64,000 nucleotides of DNA from Nocardia amamiensis (GTDB lineage: Bacteria > Actinomycetota > Actinomycetes > Mycobacteriales > Mycobacteriaceae). The notes beneath the pieces were generated by a model that was not told where the DNA came from, did no database searches, and saw only the letters and a list, made by a program, of their open reading frames with translations. Shown piece by piece: positions 41,635 through 50,795 of this stretch. The stretch covers positions 145,099-209,098 of the forward strand of contig NZ_JADLQX010000015.1 in NCBI RefSeq assembly GCF_015477605.1, given 5' to 3'. Position 1 is the stretch's first letter, and every line of letters begins with the position of its first letter. The translations under genes and the position numbers were made by a program.

Positions 41635-41650
41635 TGTGATGCGGGTCACG
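41635..41650 (+). promoter_or_regulatory. CRP/GlxR-type site (TGTGA-N6-TCACG)
   Basis: Matches the TGTGA-N6-TCACA consensus at 9 of 10 defined positions. It lies in the predicted leader about 40 nt downstream of the -10 box, where a repressor would act. Confidence 0.35.
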
Positions 41651-41672
41651 TTCTAGCGTAGGGCCAGGAGCG

Positions 41673-44624
41673 ATGGTGAAGTTGAGTGCGAAGGATGTGG
41701 TGGGTTCGGTGCAGCGGTTGATGGCGACCGCGCAGAACGGCCTCGAGGTCATCCGCTTCGGCGGGTTGACCCATGACGTCGACGCGTCCCCGTTCGAGGT
41801 CGTCGAGCGCAGACGCATGTACCGGTTGCGCCACTACTTCCCCGACGACACCACCCCCGGTCGTCCTGTGGCGCTGCTGGTTCCCCCGCTGATGGTGAAC
41901 GCCGACATCTGGGACGTGAACGCCGAAGGCGGCGCGGTCGGCATCCTGCATCAGGGCGGAGTCGATTGCTGGGTGGTCGATTTCGGCTCACCCGCGAGCG
42001 AGGAGGGCGGCTGGCAGCGGGATCTCGCCGACCACGTGCTCGCGGTCAGTAGCGCGATCGATACCGTCACCGAGGCCACCGGCAGCGGGGTGCATCTGAT
42101 GGGTTACTCCCAAGGCGGCATGTTCGCCTACCAGACCGCCGCCTACCGATACGGCAAAGGCGTGGACAGCATCGTCACCTTCGGCGCCCCGGTCGACATC
42201 GTCGCGGGCATTCCGTTCGGCCTGCCCTACGGCATGGTCTCCGACCTCGCCGATTTCCTGGCCGACCACGTGGTCACCCGGCTGCCGATCACCGACTCCA
42301 TGGTGCGGATCGGCTTCCAGCTGCTCGATCCGGTGAAGACCGCCAAGTCGAGGATCGATTTCCTGCGTCAGCTGCACGACCGCGAGGCCCTGCTGCCGAA
42401 GGAGCGCCAGCGCCGCTTCCTCAACAGCGAAGGCTGGGTCGGGTACGCGGGCCCGGCCGCGGCGGATCTGCTCAAGCAGTTCGTCGCGCACAACCGGCTG
42501 ATGCTCGGCGGTTTCGTGATCCGCGATCAGCCGGTCTCCCTGGCCGAGCTGAAATGCCCGATCCTGGCGTTCGTCGGCGAGGTCGACGACATCGGCCAAC
42601 CGGCCGCGGTGCGCGGTATCGTCCGTGCCGCGCCGAACGCGGAGGTCTACGAGGCGACGCTGGTCGCCGGGCATTTCGGCTTGGTGGCGGGCAGTATGGC
42701 GACCAACCACACCTGGCCGCTGGTGCGGGAGTGGGTCCAGTGGATGAACGGCGACAAGCCGCTGCCTCCGGAGATCGTGCCGATGGCCGAGCACGTGCCG
42801 AACAATCGTCCTCGGTCGGCGGCCACCCGCGTGATCCACACCGCCGCGACGCTGGCGGAGGCGGGCACGGGGGTGGGGAAGGCGCTGGAGGGCATCGCGA
42901 ACAACACCGTGCGCGGCTCGTTCGAGCTGGCCGGCGAGGCGGCGCGGGCGCTGCCCAGGCTGACCCGCCTCGGCATGATCCAGCCGCACACCAGGATCTC
43001 GCTCGGCCGCCTGGTCGCCGAACAGGCGCGGCGGGCTCCGCAGCGGGACCTGTTCCTGTTCGACGACCGGGTGCACACCAACGCCGCGGTCAACACACGC
43101 ATCGACAATGTCGTGCGCGGCCTCGTCGAGGTCGGCGTGCGTCCCGCGATGCGCGTCGGCGTGGTGATGGAGACCCGGCCCAGCGCACTGGCCGCCGTCG
43201 CGGCGCTGTCCCGGCTCGGCGCTGTGGCGGTGCTGCTGGCTCCGAGCAGCGAACTGAGTCACGCGATCGAGCTGACCGGCGTGGAAACGCTGATCTCCGA
43301 TCCGGAGAACCTGCGGCAAGCCGCCGCGACCGGCGCCAGGGTGCTGGTGCTCGGCGGCGGCGCTGCGCGCGAGCTGGCGATCCCCGCCAGTGACCAGATG
43401 ATCGACCTCGAGCAGATCGATCCCGCCGAGGTGCGGCTGCCCGCGTGGTACCGGCCGGATCCCGGCCTGGCCCGGGAGCTGGCGTTCGTGCTCGTCACCG
43501 GCACCGGCAACCGTCTGGAGACGAAGTACATCACCAATCATCGCTGGGCGCTGTCGGCATTCGGCACCGCGACAACGGCTGACCTGAACCGCAGGGATAC
43601 GGTGTATTGCCTTGCGCCGCTGCATCATTCGTCCGGCCTGTTGGTCAGCCTGGGTGGTGCGGTCGCGGGCGGCAGCCGGATCGCGCTGGCGCGTTCGCTC
43701 GATCCGCAGCGCTTCGCGGAGGAGGTACACCGCTACGGCGTCACCGTGGTCACCTACACCTGGACCATGCTGCGCGACATCCTCGACGCCGACGTCTTCC
43801 CGAGCGGTCACCGCCACCCGATCCGGCTGTTCATCGGCTCGGGGATGCCCGCGGGGCTGTGGCGGCGCACCGTCGAGCAGTTCGAGCCCGCCCGGGTGCT
43901 GGAGTTCTACGCCTCCATCGAGGGCGACGTGGTGCTGGCCAATGTGACCGGCGCGAAGCGCGGCTGCAAGGGCAGGCCGGTGCCGGGCACCGCCAAGGTG
44001 GAACTGGTGGCCTACGACCCGATCACCGAAAGAATCCTGCTCGACGGGTCCGGTTTCGCCCGGCGCTGCGCGGACAACGAGGTCGGGCTGCTGATCGGCA
44101 AGGCGTCCGAAGGCGTGGACATCTCCGCGGGCGGCCTGCGCGGTGTATTCACCGCCGGTGACTCGTGGATGCCGACGGAGAACCTGTTCCGCCGCGACAG
44201 CGACGGCGACCACTGGCTGATGGACCGCGCGGACACGGTGATCCGCACCCGCCGCGGCCCGGTCTTCGGCCAGCCCATCGTCGACGCGCTCAACGACATC
44301 ACCGCCGTCGACATGGAGGTCGCCTACGGCCTCGACGTCGGCGACCACTGCGTCGCGGTCGCGGCGGTGAGCGTGCGCGAGGGCTTTCGCCTGGAACCCA
44401 AGGACGTCACCGAGGCGGTGCGCGCTCTGGAACCGGACCAGCGTCCCGACCTGGTGTATCTGGTGGACGACATCCCGCGCAGCCCGTCCTACCGCCCGTC
44501 GACTCGCGCGGTGCAGGACGCCGGGCGACCGCAGCCCGGACCGGACACCTGGTGGTACAACCGCGCGTCGGACGCCTACGAGGTCCTCACCGAGAGCAGG
44601 GCACGAACGCTGTTCGGCGATTGA
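41673..44624 (+). CDS. Bifunctional lipase / long-chain acyl-CoA synthetase (Rv1683-like)
   Basis: 983 aa. Residues ~60-350 are an alpha/beta hydrolase: LLVPPLMVNADIWDV, the nucleophile elbow HLMGYSQGGMFAYQTA (Ser near residue 146), LAFVGEVDDIG and VAGHFGLVAG (His). Residues ~440-980 are an ANL-superfamily acyl-CoA synthetase: ARRAPQRDLFLFDDRVHTN, the degenerate phosphate loop VLVTGTGNRLETKYITNHRW, EFYASIEGDVVLANVTG and the C-terminal SPSYRPSTRAVQDAG. The fusion matches M. tuberculosis Rv1683, linked to triacylglycerol metabolism. AGGAG precedes ATG 41673. Confidence 0.92.
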   Translation: MVKLSAKDVVGSVQRLMATAQNGLEVIRFGGLTHDVDASPFEVVERRRMYRLRHYFPDDTTPGRPVALLVPPLMVNADIWDVNAEGGAVGILHQGGVDCWVVDFGSPASEEGGWQRDLADHVLAVSSAIDTVTEATGSGVHLMGYSQGGMFAYQTAAYRYGKGVDSIVTFGAPVDIVAGIPFGLPYGMVSDLADFLADHVVTRLPITDSMVRIGFQLLDPVKTAKSRIDFLRQLHDREALLPKERQRRFLNSEGWVGYAGPAAADLLKQFVAHNRLMLGGFVIRDQPVSLAELKCPILAFVGEVDDIGQPAAVRGIVRAAPNAEVYEATLVAGHFGLVAGSMATNHTWPLVREWVQWMNGDKPLPPEIVPMAEHVPNNRPRSAATRVIHTAATLAEAGTGVGKALEGIANNTVRGSFELAGEAARALPRLTRLGMIQPHTRISLGRLVAEQARRAPQRDLFLFDDRVHTNAAVNTRIDNVVRGLVEVGVRPAMRVGVVMETRPSALAAVAALSRLGAVAVLLAPSSELSHAIELTGVETLISDPENLRQAAATGARVLVLGGGAARELAIPASDQMIDLEQIDPAEVRLPAWYRPDPGLARELAFVLVTGTGNRLETKYITNHRWALSAFGTATTADLNRRDTVYCLAPLHHSSGLLVSLGGAVAGGSRIALARSLDPQRFAEEVHRYGVTVVTYTWTMLRDILDADVFPSGHRHPIRLFIGSGMPAGLWRRTVEQFEPARVLEFYASIEGDVVLANVTGAKRGCKGRPVPGTAKVELVAYDPITERILLDGSGFARRCADNEVGLLIGKASEGVDISAGGLRGVFTAGDSWMPTENLFRRDSDGDHWLMDRADTVIRTRRGPVFGQPIVDALNDITAVDMEVAYGLDVGDHCVAVAAVSVREGFRLEPKDVTEAVRALEPDQRPDLVYLVDDIPRSPSYRPSTRAVQDAGRPQPGPDTWWYNRASDAYEVLTESRARTLFGD

Positions 44625-44700
44625 CGACCCGGTCGGCCGAGTATTGCCAGTCACGTTGCCGAAGCACGGGATTCACCGGCCAATGGCATAGTGAGTCCTT

Positions 44701-45300
44701 GTGAGAACGAGCCTTATCTACCGCAACGGGACCGTCTACGAGGCACTGATGCGCGGACTGTACGGCAGGCACTACGCGGCTCGGTATCGCGCCATCGCGG
44801 AACTCGTCCCGTCGGGGGCGAGCGTGGTCGACCTGTGCTGCGGACCCGCGACGCTCTACACCCGCTACCTGCGCCACAAGTCGGTGGACTACACGGGCCT
44901 GGACCTGAACGAGCGCTTCGTCGCGCGGGTGACCGAGGCGGGCGGGCAGGGAAAAGTGTGGAACCTGCGTTCCGACCAGCCACTTCCCACCGCCGACTAC
45001 GTGATCATGCAGGCCAGCCTCTATCACTTCCTCCCCGAACCTGGGCCGGTGATCGATCGGATGCTCGCGGCGGCCACCGAGCAGGTGATCGTCGCCGAAC
45101 CGGTCCGCAACCTCGCGACCAGCGACAATCCGGTCCTCGCCACCATCGGCAAGCGTTTCACCGACGCGGGCGACGGCGAACAGGCCCACCGCTTCACCGA
45201 GCCGACGCTCGACGAGTTCTTCGCGGGGTACGGCGCTCAGGTGGTGCGGCAATCGCTGATCGCGGGCGGCAGGGAGAAGCTCTACGTGCTCAGCGCGTAG
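44701..45300 (+). CDS. Class I SAM-dependent methyltransferase
   Basis: 199 aa. ASVVDLCCGPATLYTRYLRHKSVDYTGLDLNE (shown as DLCCGPATLYTRYL then YTGLDLNE) holds motif I and the acidic end of beta2. DYVIMQASLYHFLPEPGPV is motif II/III. The substrate is unknown. Reading starts at GTG 44701, 8 nt from CATAGT, a possible -10 box. The last 23 nt before its stop recur exactly at 45435-45457 inside a degenerate duplicate. It lies next to a cell-surface glycan locus and may belong to it. Confidence 0.88.
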   Translation: MRTSLIYRNGTVYEALMRGLYGRHYAARYRAIAELVPSGASVVDLCCGPATLYTRYLRHKSVDYTGLDLNERFVARVTEAGGQGKVWNLRSDQPLPTADYVIMQASLYHFLPEPGPVIDRMLAAATEQVIVAEPVRNLATSDNPVLATIGKRFTDAGDGEQAHRFTEPTLDEFFAGYGAQVVRQSLIAGGREKLYVLSA

Positions 45301-45457
45301 GGGAACCGGTTCGCCGCCGACCGAACCACTGTGTCGACAACTGGCGAACCTCGCCGTTTGTCGCTTCCGAGCACTCTGTACCGGGAGGCGTGGTCCGCAG
45401 GCGGTCGCGGCTCCGTCATCGCCGATGGCTGGGCGAAGCTCTACGTGCTCAGCGCGT
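45276..45457 (+). repeat. Tandem duplication of the methyltransferase 3' end (period 159 nt)
   Basis: GAAGCTCTACGTGCTCAGCG plus CGT occurs at 45276-45298 (end of the gene) and again at 45435-45457. Around it, CTGATCGCGGGCGGCAGG parallels GTCATCGCCGATGGCTGG, and GGGAACCGGTTCGCCGCC after the first copy parallels GCGGAACCCGGTTTCG after the second. The stop TAG of the gene corresponds to TGC in the copy. No gene is visible at 45301-45516 otherwise. Confidence 0.8.
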
Positions 45458-45516
45458 GCGGCGGAACCCGGTTTCGTGGAGCCCGGAATCCAGGTTCGCC
45501 GCAAACCGCCCCGGGC

Positions 45517-46656
45517 TCACACGGTGAATGCGGTGACGGCGTCCACGACGCGGGCAACCTGCGCATCCGTCAAGCCCGGCCACAGCGGCAGGCGTACGAC
45601 GGTCGCGGAGAATTCCGCGCTGTGCAGGCACTGCCGCGGTGTGCGGCCGAGTTTGAAGCCCGCCGGGCTCGAATCCAGCGGTATGTAGTGGAACGGCGCC
45701 GAGATGCCCTGCGCCGCGAGGTGGGCGATGAGGTCGTCGCGGCGGCGTTCGGTCGGGGTGCGCAAGTAATAGAGGTGCGCGGTGTGCTCGCGGTCGGCGG
45801 GCACGGACATGAGGCGCACGTCGTTGCGCCCGGCCCAGTCCGGGAGGGCGGCGGCGTAGGTGTCCCATACGCGGTGGCGTCCGGCCTGGATGGTGTCGAA
45901 CTCGTCCAGCTGCGCGTCCAGCACCGCCGCGTTCAGCTCGCTGGGCAGGTAGCTGGAGCCGATGTCCTGCCAGGAGTACTTGTCCACCGCGCCGCGCAGG
46001 AACCGCGCCCGGTCGGTGCCCTTCTCCCGGATGATCTCGGCCCTGGCCATCAGGATCTCGTCGGTGAGCAGCAGTGCGCCGCCCTCGCCGCAGTGCACGT
46101 TCTTGGTGTCGTGGAAGCTGAGCGTGCCCATCGAGCCGATGGTGCCCAGCTGCCTGCCGCGCCAGGTGCCGCCGAGCCCGTGCGCGTTGTCCTCAACGAC
46201 CGCGAAGCCGTGCGCGTTCGCCAGCTCCAGCAGCCCGGCCATGTCGGCGGCGACGCCGCCGTAGTGGATGACCACCACGGCCTTGGTCCGCTCGCTGATC
46301 ACGGCGGCGACCGAAGCGGGGTCCAGGTTGCCGGTGGCCGGGTCGATATCAGCGAAGACGCAGGTGGCGCCGCGCAACGCCATGGCGGTGGCGGTGGAGG
46401 TGAACGCGAAGCTGGGCACGATCACTTCGTCGTCGGGGCCCAGTTCCAGCAGCAGGCCCGACATCTCCAGCGCGGAGGTGCAGGAGGTGGTCAGCAGGGC
46501 GTGCGGCGCGCCGGTGATGGTCTTCAGCTTCGCGGTGGCCGAAGCAGTGAACTGCCCGTCGCCGTGGCTGTGGTCGGAGGCCAGCACTGCCTCGAGATTG
46601 GCGAGTTCCCTGCGGGCCCGGAACGGGCGGCTGAAGATGACGCGGTCAGTGTTCAA
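45517..46656 (-). CDS. DegT/DnrJ/EryC1-family sugar aminotransferase (RffA/WecE-like)
   Basis: 379 aa PLP enzyme. ALLTTSCTSALEMSGLLLELGPDDEVIVPSF (in part: TTSCTSALEMSGLLL) is the phosphate-binding N-terminal block, AVVVIHYGGVAADM the middle, VEDNAHGLGGTWRGR the Asp loop, and GTLSFHDTKNVHCGEGGALL the PLP lysine (about residue 180). DKYSWQDIGSSYLPSELNAA matches dTDP-4-amino-4,6-dideoxygalactose transaminases. Starts at TTG 46656, overlapping the GT2 gene by 11 nt. Suggests a 4-amino-4,6-dideoxy sugar in a surface glycan. Confidence 0.9.
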   Translation of the reverse strand: MNTDRVIFSRPFRARRELANLEAVLASDHSHGDGQFTASATAKLKTITGAPHALLTTSCTSALEMSGLLLELGPDDEVIVPSFAFTSTATAMALRGATCVFADIDPATGNLDPASVAAVISERTKAVVVIHYGGVAADMAGLLELANAHGFAVVEDNAHGLGGTWRGRQLGTIGSMGTLSFHDTKNVHCGEGGALLLTDEILMARAEIIREKGTDRARFLRGAVDKYSWQDIGSSYLPSELNAAVLDAQLDEFDTIQAGRHRVWDTYAAALPDWAGRNDVRLMSVPADREHTAHLYYLRTPTERRRDDLIAHLAAQGISAPFHYIPLDSSPAGFKLGRTPRQCLHSAEFSATVVRLPLWPGLTDAQVARVVDAVTAFTV

Positions 46657-47746
46657 CCCGGTCGGTCCCCCTGCTGGCGGTGGTCGCGGTCAGTTCCGAA
46701 GCATCGGCCGGACGCGGTGTCGGCGTCTGGACGGTGAGATAGAGCGGTTTGCCCACCAGGATGTGCAGGGCGACGCCGAGATACTCGGCGATGAGGCCGA
46801 GCGAGAAGAGCACGGCGCCGGAACACAGCAGCAGCACGACGATGGTCGAGGCCCAGCCCTCCGGCGCCCAGCCATCGGTGGTCAGCGCCTCGAACACGAC
46901 GACGGCGGCCATCACGGCGCCGGCCAGTGCCAGCGTGACGCCGAGCAGGCTGACCAGCCGCAGGCCGCGCGTGCCACTGCACAGCACCATCTTCCAGAAC
47001 AGGGAGAACAGGCGGCGGTAGTTGTAGCCGGACTCCTCGCGCCCCTCGGCGCGCAGCACCACCGGCGCCTGCGCGACGGCGCCGACCACCCAGGTCAGCG
47101 CGACGTCGAGGTAGACGCCGTTGGAGGCGACCTCGGCGAGCTGCCTGCCGATGTCACCGCGGATCAGCCGGTAGCTTTCGAACCGGGTGGAATCCGGGAA
47201 CGCGAACAGCGTCGCGAGCACCAGCTTGGCCCCGCGCGAGGTCAGATTCCGCAGGAAGCCGTGCGGCCGGGTGTTGCTCGGTTTGGAGTACACCAGGTCG
47301 GCCCGCTCGGCCAGCGCCGTATCCAGGAACGAGCTGATGAAGCGAGGGTCGTGCTGACCGTCCTCGTCCATGGTGACGATCCAGTCGCCTGCCGCGGCCG
47401 ACATCCCGGCGATCGTGGCCGCGTCCTGCCCGAAGTTGCGGCTGAGCCAGACCACGCGCACCTCGGCGTAGGTCTGCTCCAGCTCTTGCAACACCACGTC
47501 GGAACGGTCGGGACCGTGGTCGTGCACGAGGATGATCTCGCTGACGGTGAAGGTGATGCCACCGGGAGTCTCGACGGTGCGGGTCAAACCGTGCAATTCG
47601 GCGACCAGTCCGGCGATGGTGTCTTCGCCCCGGTACACCGGCACGACCACCGATACCGTGTGCGGCCGGTCCACACCGGGCCGAGCCGGATCACCGTTCG
47701 TCGCGGGGGCGCCGGAACGGAGTGCACGGGCTGGGGGAATCGGCAT
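46646..47746 (-). CDS. Family 2 glycosyltransferase, GtrB/DPM-like, membrane anchored
   Basis: 366 aa. SVVVPVYRGEDTIAGLVAEL starts the GT2 domain, ILVHDHGPDRSDVVLQEL is the first Asp region, and WIVTMDEDGQHDPRFI the DxD motif (about residues 135-150). Two hydrophobic helices near the C-terminus (VSLLGVTLALAGAVMAAVVVFEAL; IVVLLLCSGAVLFSLGLIAEYLGVALHI in parts) match polyprenyl-phosphate sugar transferases. It would load a sugar on a lipid carrier for the divergent GT-C-like and GtrA proteins. First gene of a two-gene operon with the aminotransferase. Confidence 0.92.
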   Translation of the reverse strand: MPIPPARALRSGAPATNGDPARPGVDRPHTVSVVVPVYRGEDTIAGLVAELHGLTRTVETPGGITFTVSEIILVHDHGPDRSDVVLQELEQTYAEVRVVWLSRNFGQDAATIAGMSAAAGDWIVTMDEDGQHDPRFISSFLDTALAERADLVYSKPSNTRPHGFLRNLTSRGAKLVLATLFAFPDSTRFESYRLIRGDIGRQLAEVASNGVYLDVALTWVVGAVAQAPVVLRAEGREESGYNYRRLFSLFWKMVLCSGTRGLRLVSLLGVTLALAGAVMAAVVVFEALTTDGWAPEGWASTIVVLLLCSGAVLFSLGLIAEYLGVALHILVGKPLYLTVQTPTPRPADASELTATTASRGTDRVEH

Positions 47747-47914
47747 CAGCTGGATCGACTTTCGATGACGGTGCGTGCCGGTACTCGTTGCAGGACTGCA
47801 GAGCCCGAACCGGTGTGGACTCTAGCACGGTGCGGTTTCCGGCTACCGGAGCAGCTGATCATGCCCTCATCATGGTGTGGTCGCTCGACCGATGCCAAGC
47901 GGGGACCGGCACTG

Positions 47915-47920
47915 TAGGGT
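47915..47920 (+). promoter_or_regulatory. -10 box of the first GT-C-like gene
   Basis: TAGGGT, 9 nt before GTG 47930. The same GTAGGGTNTG...CTCGTG arrangement is found before the paralogue at 50781-50796, which supports both the promoter and the start codon. Confidence 0.5.
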
Positions 47921-47929
47921 TTGGAACTC

Positions 47930-50188
47930 GTGACGGACAGTGCAGTGCTCGGCTCGCCGCAGGATGTCTATTCGCGGCGAGATGTCTACCGGTGGGGGGT
48001 CATCACCGCGCTCGGAGTGGTCGCGGGTTATGCCGCCGTCCTGCTCGCCAACGTCCGGCATTTCTTCACCGACGACACCGAGTCCCAGTACACCTCGCTG
48101 TGGGTCGGCCTCGGCCGCGCGCTGCGCGAGGGCACTTTTCCGGTGATGGTGCCCGAGCAGTGGATGTCGGGCAACAACACGATGGACGACGCGGGCCTGT
48201 TCAATCCGCCGCAGCTGCTGATCGATCTGATCGCGCCGTCGGTGGACAACGTCGCCCTGTACGCCACCGTCGTGAAGCTGATCTTCTCGATCATCGCCGC
48301 ACTCGGCGTCTACCGGGTGTGCCTGGTCTACGGCGGGCGTCCGTCCTGGTCGGCGGCGGCGGGCATCGCGCTGCCGCTGTCGGGCTTCTTCCTGTTCTTC
48401 GACGAAGCCAGCTGGATGACCGCGCTCACCGGCACCGCGTGGCTGGTGCACGCGTGGGCGGCGTCGGTGCGTTACACACGCGGCCTCGGCGGGCCGATCC
48501 CGGTTTTCGTCTATCTGTATCTGACCATCTCGACGCAGTACATCTTCCCGGCGGTCGAGGCGGTGCTGATGCTGCTGGCGGTGGCCGTCGGCGAGCTGGT
48601 GTACAAGCGCAAGTGGCAGCCAGTGCTGCGGCTGACCGTCGCGGCGGGCTGCGCCGGGCTCGCCGGCCTGCTCACCTTCCTGCCCTCGATGCTCTCGGCG
48701 AAGGTGACCTGGCGCGGCACCGCGCAGATCAACAACGACCAGTTCCTCACGGTGCCGTGGTCGGAGTCGCTGAACGCGAGCCTGCCCAGCTCGCTGCCCG
48801 CATTCAGCTCGTGGTGGGGCTACGTGCAGCCGCTTCCGGTCACCTATATCGCCTGGTTCCTGATTCCGGCGCTGGCGTTCGTCGACTGGCGTCGCGCCCG
48901 GGAGGCGTGGCGGGAACTCAGCGCGGTCGCGATCTTCGCGATCATGATGCTGATGTGGACCGCGGGCCCGGGTTCGGTCGGGCCGCTGCGCTGGCCCGCT
49001 CGCGTGCTGCCGATGCTGGCCATCGGTCTGCTCGTGCTGGTGTGCGTGCTGCTCGGTCGCTACGGCACGGTGCGGGACGCGAAGAACCGGGGGATCGCGG
49101 CGGGCGTGCTGATCCTGGCGCTGTGGGTGCGGTCCTTCTCCGCCGACCCACACGATTGGGTCTGGCACGTGGTCGCGGCGGTCGCGCTCGCCGCACTGGT
49201 GGCCGCGGCGGTGTGGTTGGGCCGCACCAAGGGCACCGCCGCGGCGTGCGCACTGACCATCGTCGCGATGTTCCCGATCGCCTACTTCCAGGTCAGCGCC
49301 GCGCAACCCACACCGATGTCGTGGAACCTGCCGGCCGAGCGTTCGGCGGCGAAGGCGGCATTCCCGGATTTCGCGGGCACCACCATCCAGCTGGGCGATC
49401 GTGGTCTGCTGCAGCCGCAGGACAAGAGCGTCGACGGCGCGTACGGGTCGCTGGTCTTCGGCAACTACGCCCGGGGACTGGAACTCACCTACGTCAACGG
49501 CTACACGCCGAGCGGGCACTTCTATTTCGGCGAGCTGCTGTGCATGCGCTGGGACGGCAGCGTCTGCCCGGACGCCTACCGGCGGATGTTCGCGCCGGAA
49601 CCGGCCACTGGACGGCCGCTCGTCGACTTGATGAAGCTGGACCGGGTCGTGCTGCAACGCGCGCTGTTCCCGGACGCGCCGAGCCAACCGGCGCCGGAGC
49701 GCTGGAAGTGGGTCGACTATCCCGGTCATGAGCGCTACATCGCGGTGCTGGAACGAGTGGGTGGTCCGATCTCGACGACCAACGGCCGCGTCGCCGACGC
49801 CGAGGGCGTGACCGCGACCTCGATCTCGGAAACCGACACCACCAGCCGGGTGCGGGTGTCCTCGGCCGACGGCGGCCGGATCGTGTTCTCGCGCCTCGGC
49901 TGGCCGGGCTACCGAGTCACCCTGAACGGTCAGTCGATTCCCATGACGACGGTCGCCAAATCGTTTGTCGCCGTCGACGTTCCGGCGGGCACCCAGAACG
50001 CCGAGCTGGTGCTGACCTGGCGTCCGCCGGGCTGGAAGATCGGCATCGCCGCCATGGGTGCGGGAGTGATCGGAATCGGCCTCCTGCAATGGCTGCACGT
50101 GCGCACACGGCGACGCGAAGAGCCGGCGTCGGCCGAGGGCTCGACGCCCGCCGAGCCGGACCGCGAGCTGGCGGACGTCGTTTCGTGA
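47930..50188 (+). CDS. Large membrane protein, probable GT-C-type glycosyltransferase (copy 1)
   Basis: 752 aa with about 12 membrane helices in the first two-thirds and a soluble beta-rich C-terminal domain, then a final helix (GIAAMGAGVIGIGLLQWL). An acidic loop after the first helix, FFTDDTESQYTSLW (about residue 45), is placed like the Asp motif of GT-C enzymes; VPEQWMSGNNTMDDAGLFNPPQLLIDL follows. No precise family name is certain (YfhO-like). GTG 47930 was chosen by comparison with the paralogue at 50796. The stop overlaps a GtrA gene. The context suggests transfer of lipid-carried sugars to an envelope glycan. Confidence 0.8.
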   Translation: MTDSAVLGSPQDVYSRRDVYRWGVITALGVVAGYAAVLLANVRHFFTDDTESQYTSLWVGLGRALREGTFPVMVPEQWMSGNNTMDDAGLFNPPQLLIDLIAPSVDNVALYATVVKLIFSIIAALGVYRVCLVYGGRPSWSAAAGIALPLSGFFLFFDEASWMTALTGTAWLVHAWAASVRYTRGLGGPIPVFVYLYLTISTQYIFPAVEAVLMLLAVAVGELVYKRKWQPVLRLTVAAGCAGLAGLLTFLPSMLSAKVTWRGTAQINNDQFLTVPWSESLNASLPSSLPAFSSWWGYVQPLPVTYIAWFLIPALAFVDWRRAREAWRELSAVAIFAIMMLMWTAGPGSVGPLRWPARVLPMLAIGLLVLVCVLLGRYGTVRDAKNRGIAAGVLILALWVRSFSADPHDWVWHVVAAVALAALVAAAVWLGRTKGTAAACALTIVAMFPIAYFQVSAAQPTPMSWNLPAERSAAKAAFPDFAGTTIQLGDRGLLQPQDKSVDGAYGSLVFGNYARGLELTYVNGYTPSGHFYFGELLCMRWDGSVCPDAYRRMFAPEPATGRPLVDLMKLDRVVLQRALFPDAPSQPAPERWKWVDYPGHERYIAVLERVGGPISTTNGRVADAEGVTATSISETDTTSRVRVSSADGGRIVFSRLGWPGYRVTLNGQSIPMTTVAKSFVAVDVPAGTQNAELVLTWRPPGWKIGIAAMGAGVIGIGLLQWLHVRTRRREEPASAEGSTPAEPDRELADVVS

Positions 50189-50673
50189 CAGCGAACGCAC
50201 GCCCCGTCGCCACGACCGCGGCGGCGGCCGATGAGCCCGCGGCGGGACTGCTGGTTCGTGTCGTGCGCAGGCAGGAGGTCGCCTTCGCCCTGGTGGGCGT
50301 GTTCAACACCCTGCTGGGCATCGGCCTGACCGTGGTGTGGCTGGCGGTACTGGGTGATGCGTGGCCTCCCGCCGTCTCGGTCGTGCTGGCCTATGGCATG
50401 GGCATCGTCATCGCTTTCATCCTGCACCGGACCCTGGTGTTCCGCGTGCGTGGCCGCGTGCTGCGCGACTTCGCCGGGTTCGTCGTGGTGAATTCCGGGG
50501 GACTGCTGATGAATACGGTGCTGCTCTCGCTGGCGGTCGAGGTACTGCACTTGCCGCGGATTCCCTCCGCGGTGGTGGTGATGGGTCTGGTCGCGGTCGC
50601 CAGTTTCTTCGGCCACCGCTATATCTCGTTCCGCCGTCGCCCGCAGGTTCGGTCTTCCGGCGAGGCAGGCTAG
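50185..50673 (+). CDS. GtrA family membrane protein (copy 1)
   Basis: 162 aa with four membrane helices. RRQEVAFALVGVFNTLLGIGLTVVWLAVLG is the first helix of GtrA (in part: VGVFNTLLGIG), AYGMGIVIAFILHRTLVFRVRG the second to third, and VNSGGLLMNTVLLSLAV, VASFFGHRYISFRR the last. GtrA proteins are proposed flippases for undecaprenyl- or decaprenyl-linked sugars. GTG 50185 overlaps the preceding stop (GTGA). Pairs with the GT-C-like protein as one module. Confidence 0.92.
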   Translation: MTANARPVATTAAAADEPAAGLLVRVVRRQEVAFALVGVFNTLLGIGLTVVWLAVLGDAWPPAVSVVLAYGMGIVIAFILHRTLVFRVRGRVLRDFAGFVVVNSGGLLMNTVLLSLAVEVLHLPRIPSAVVVMGLVAVASFFGHRYISFRRRPQVRSSGEAG

Positions 50674-50780
50674 CTCACCGGCCGGGCGCCGCCGGTGGCG
50701 CGGAGCTTGCAGAGGCAACGTCATTGCGCCGTAGGACGCGTTCCCGGCAGCGGCTCGGCGGGGTAGCGGGGCGTTGCCTG

Positions 50781-50786
50781 TAGGGT
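50781..50786 (+). promoter_or_regulatory. -10 box of the second GT-C-like gene
   Basis: TAGGGT, 9 nt before GTG 50796, the same arrangement as at 47915-47930. Confidence 0.5.
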
Positions 50787-50795
50787 CTGTGACTC

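Noticed and set aside
41988..44654. 888-codon open frame on the minus strand
   Set aside because: Antisense to the lipase/acyl-CoA synthetase, which has family motifs through its full length. No motif is visible in the antisense product.
47870..50200. 776-codon open frame on the minus strand
   Set aside because: It is antisense to the GT-C-like gene, the translation is low-complexity Arg/His/Gln/Asp-rich, and the plus-strand protein has a clear membrane layout and a paralogue. It is a high-GC shadow.
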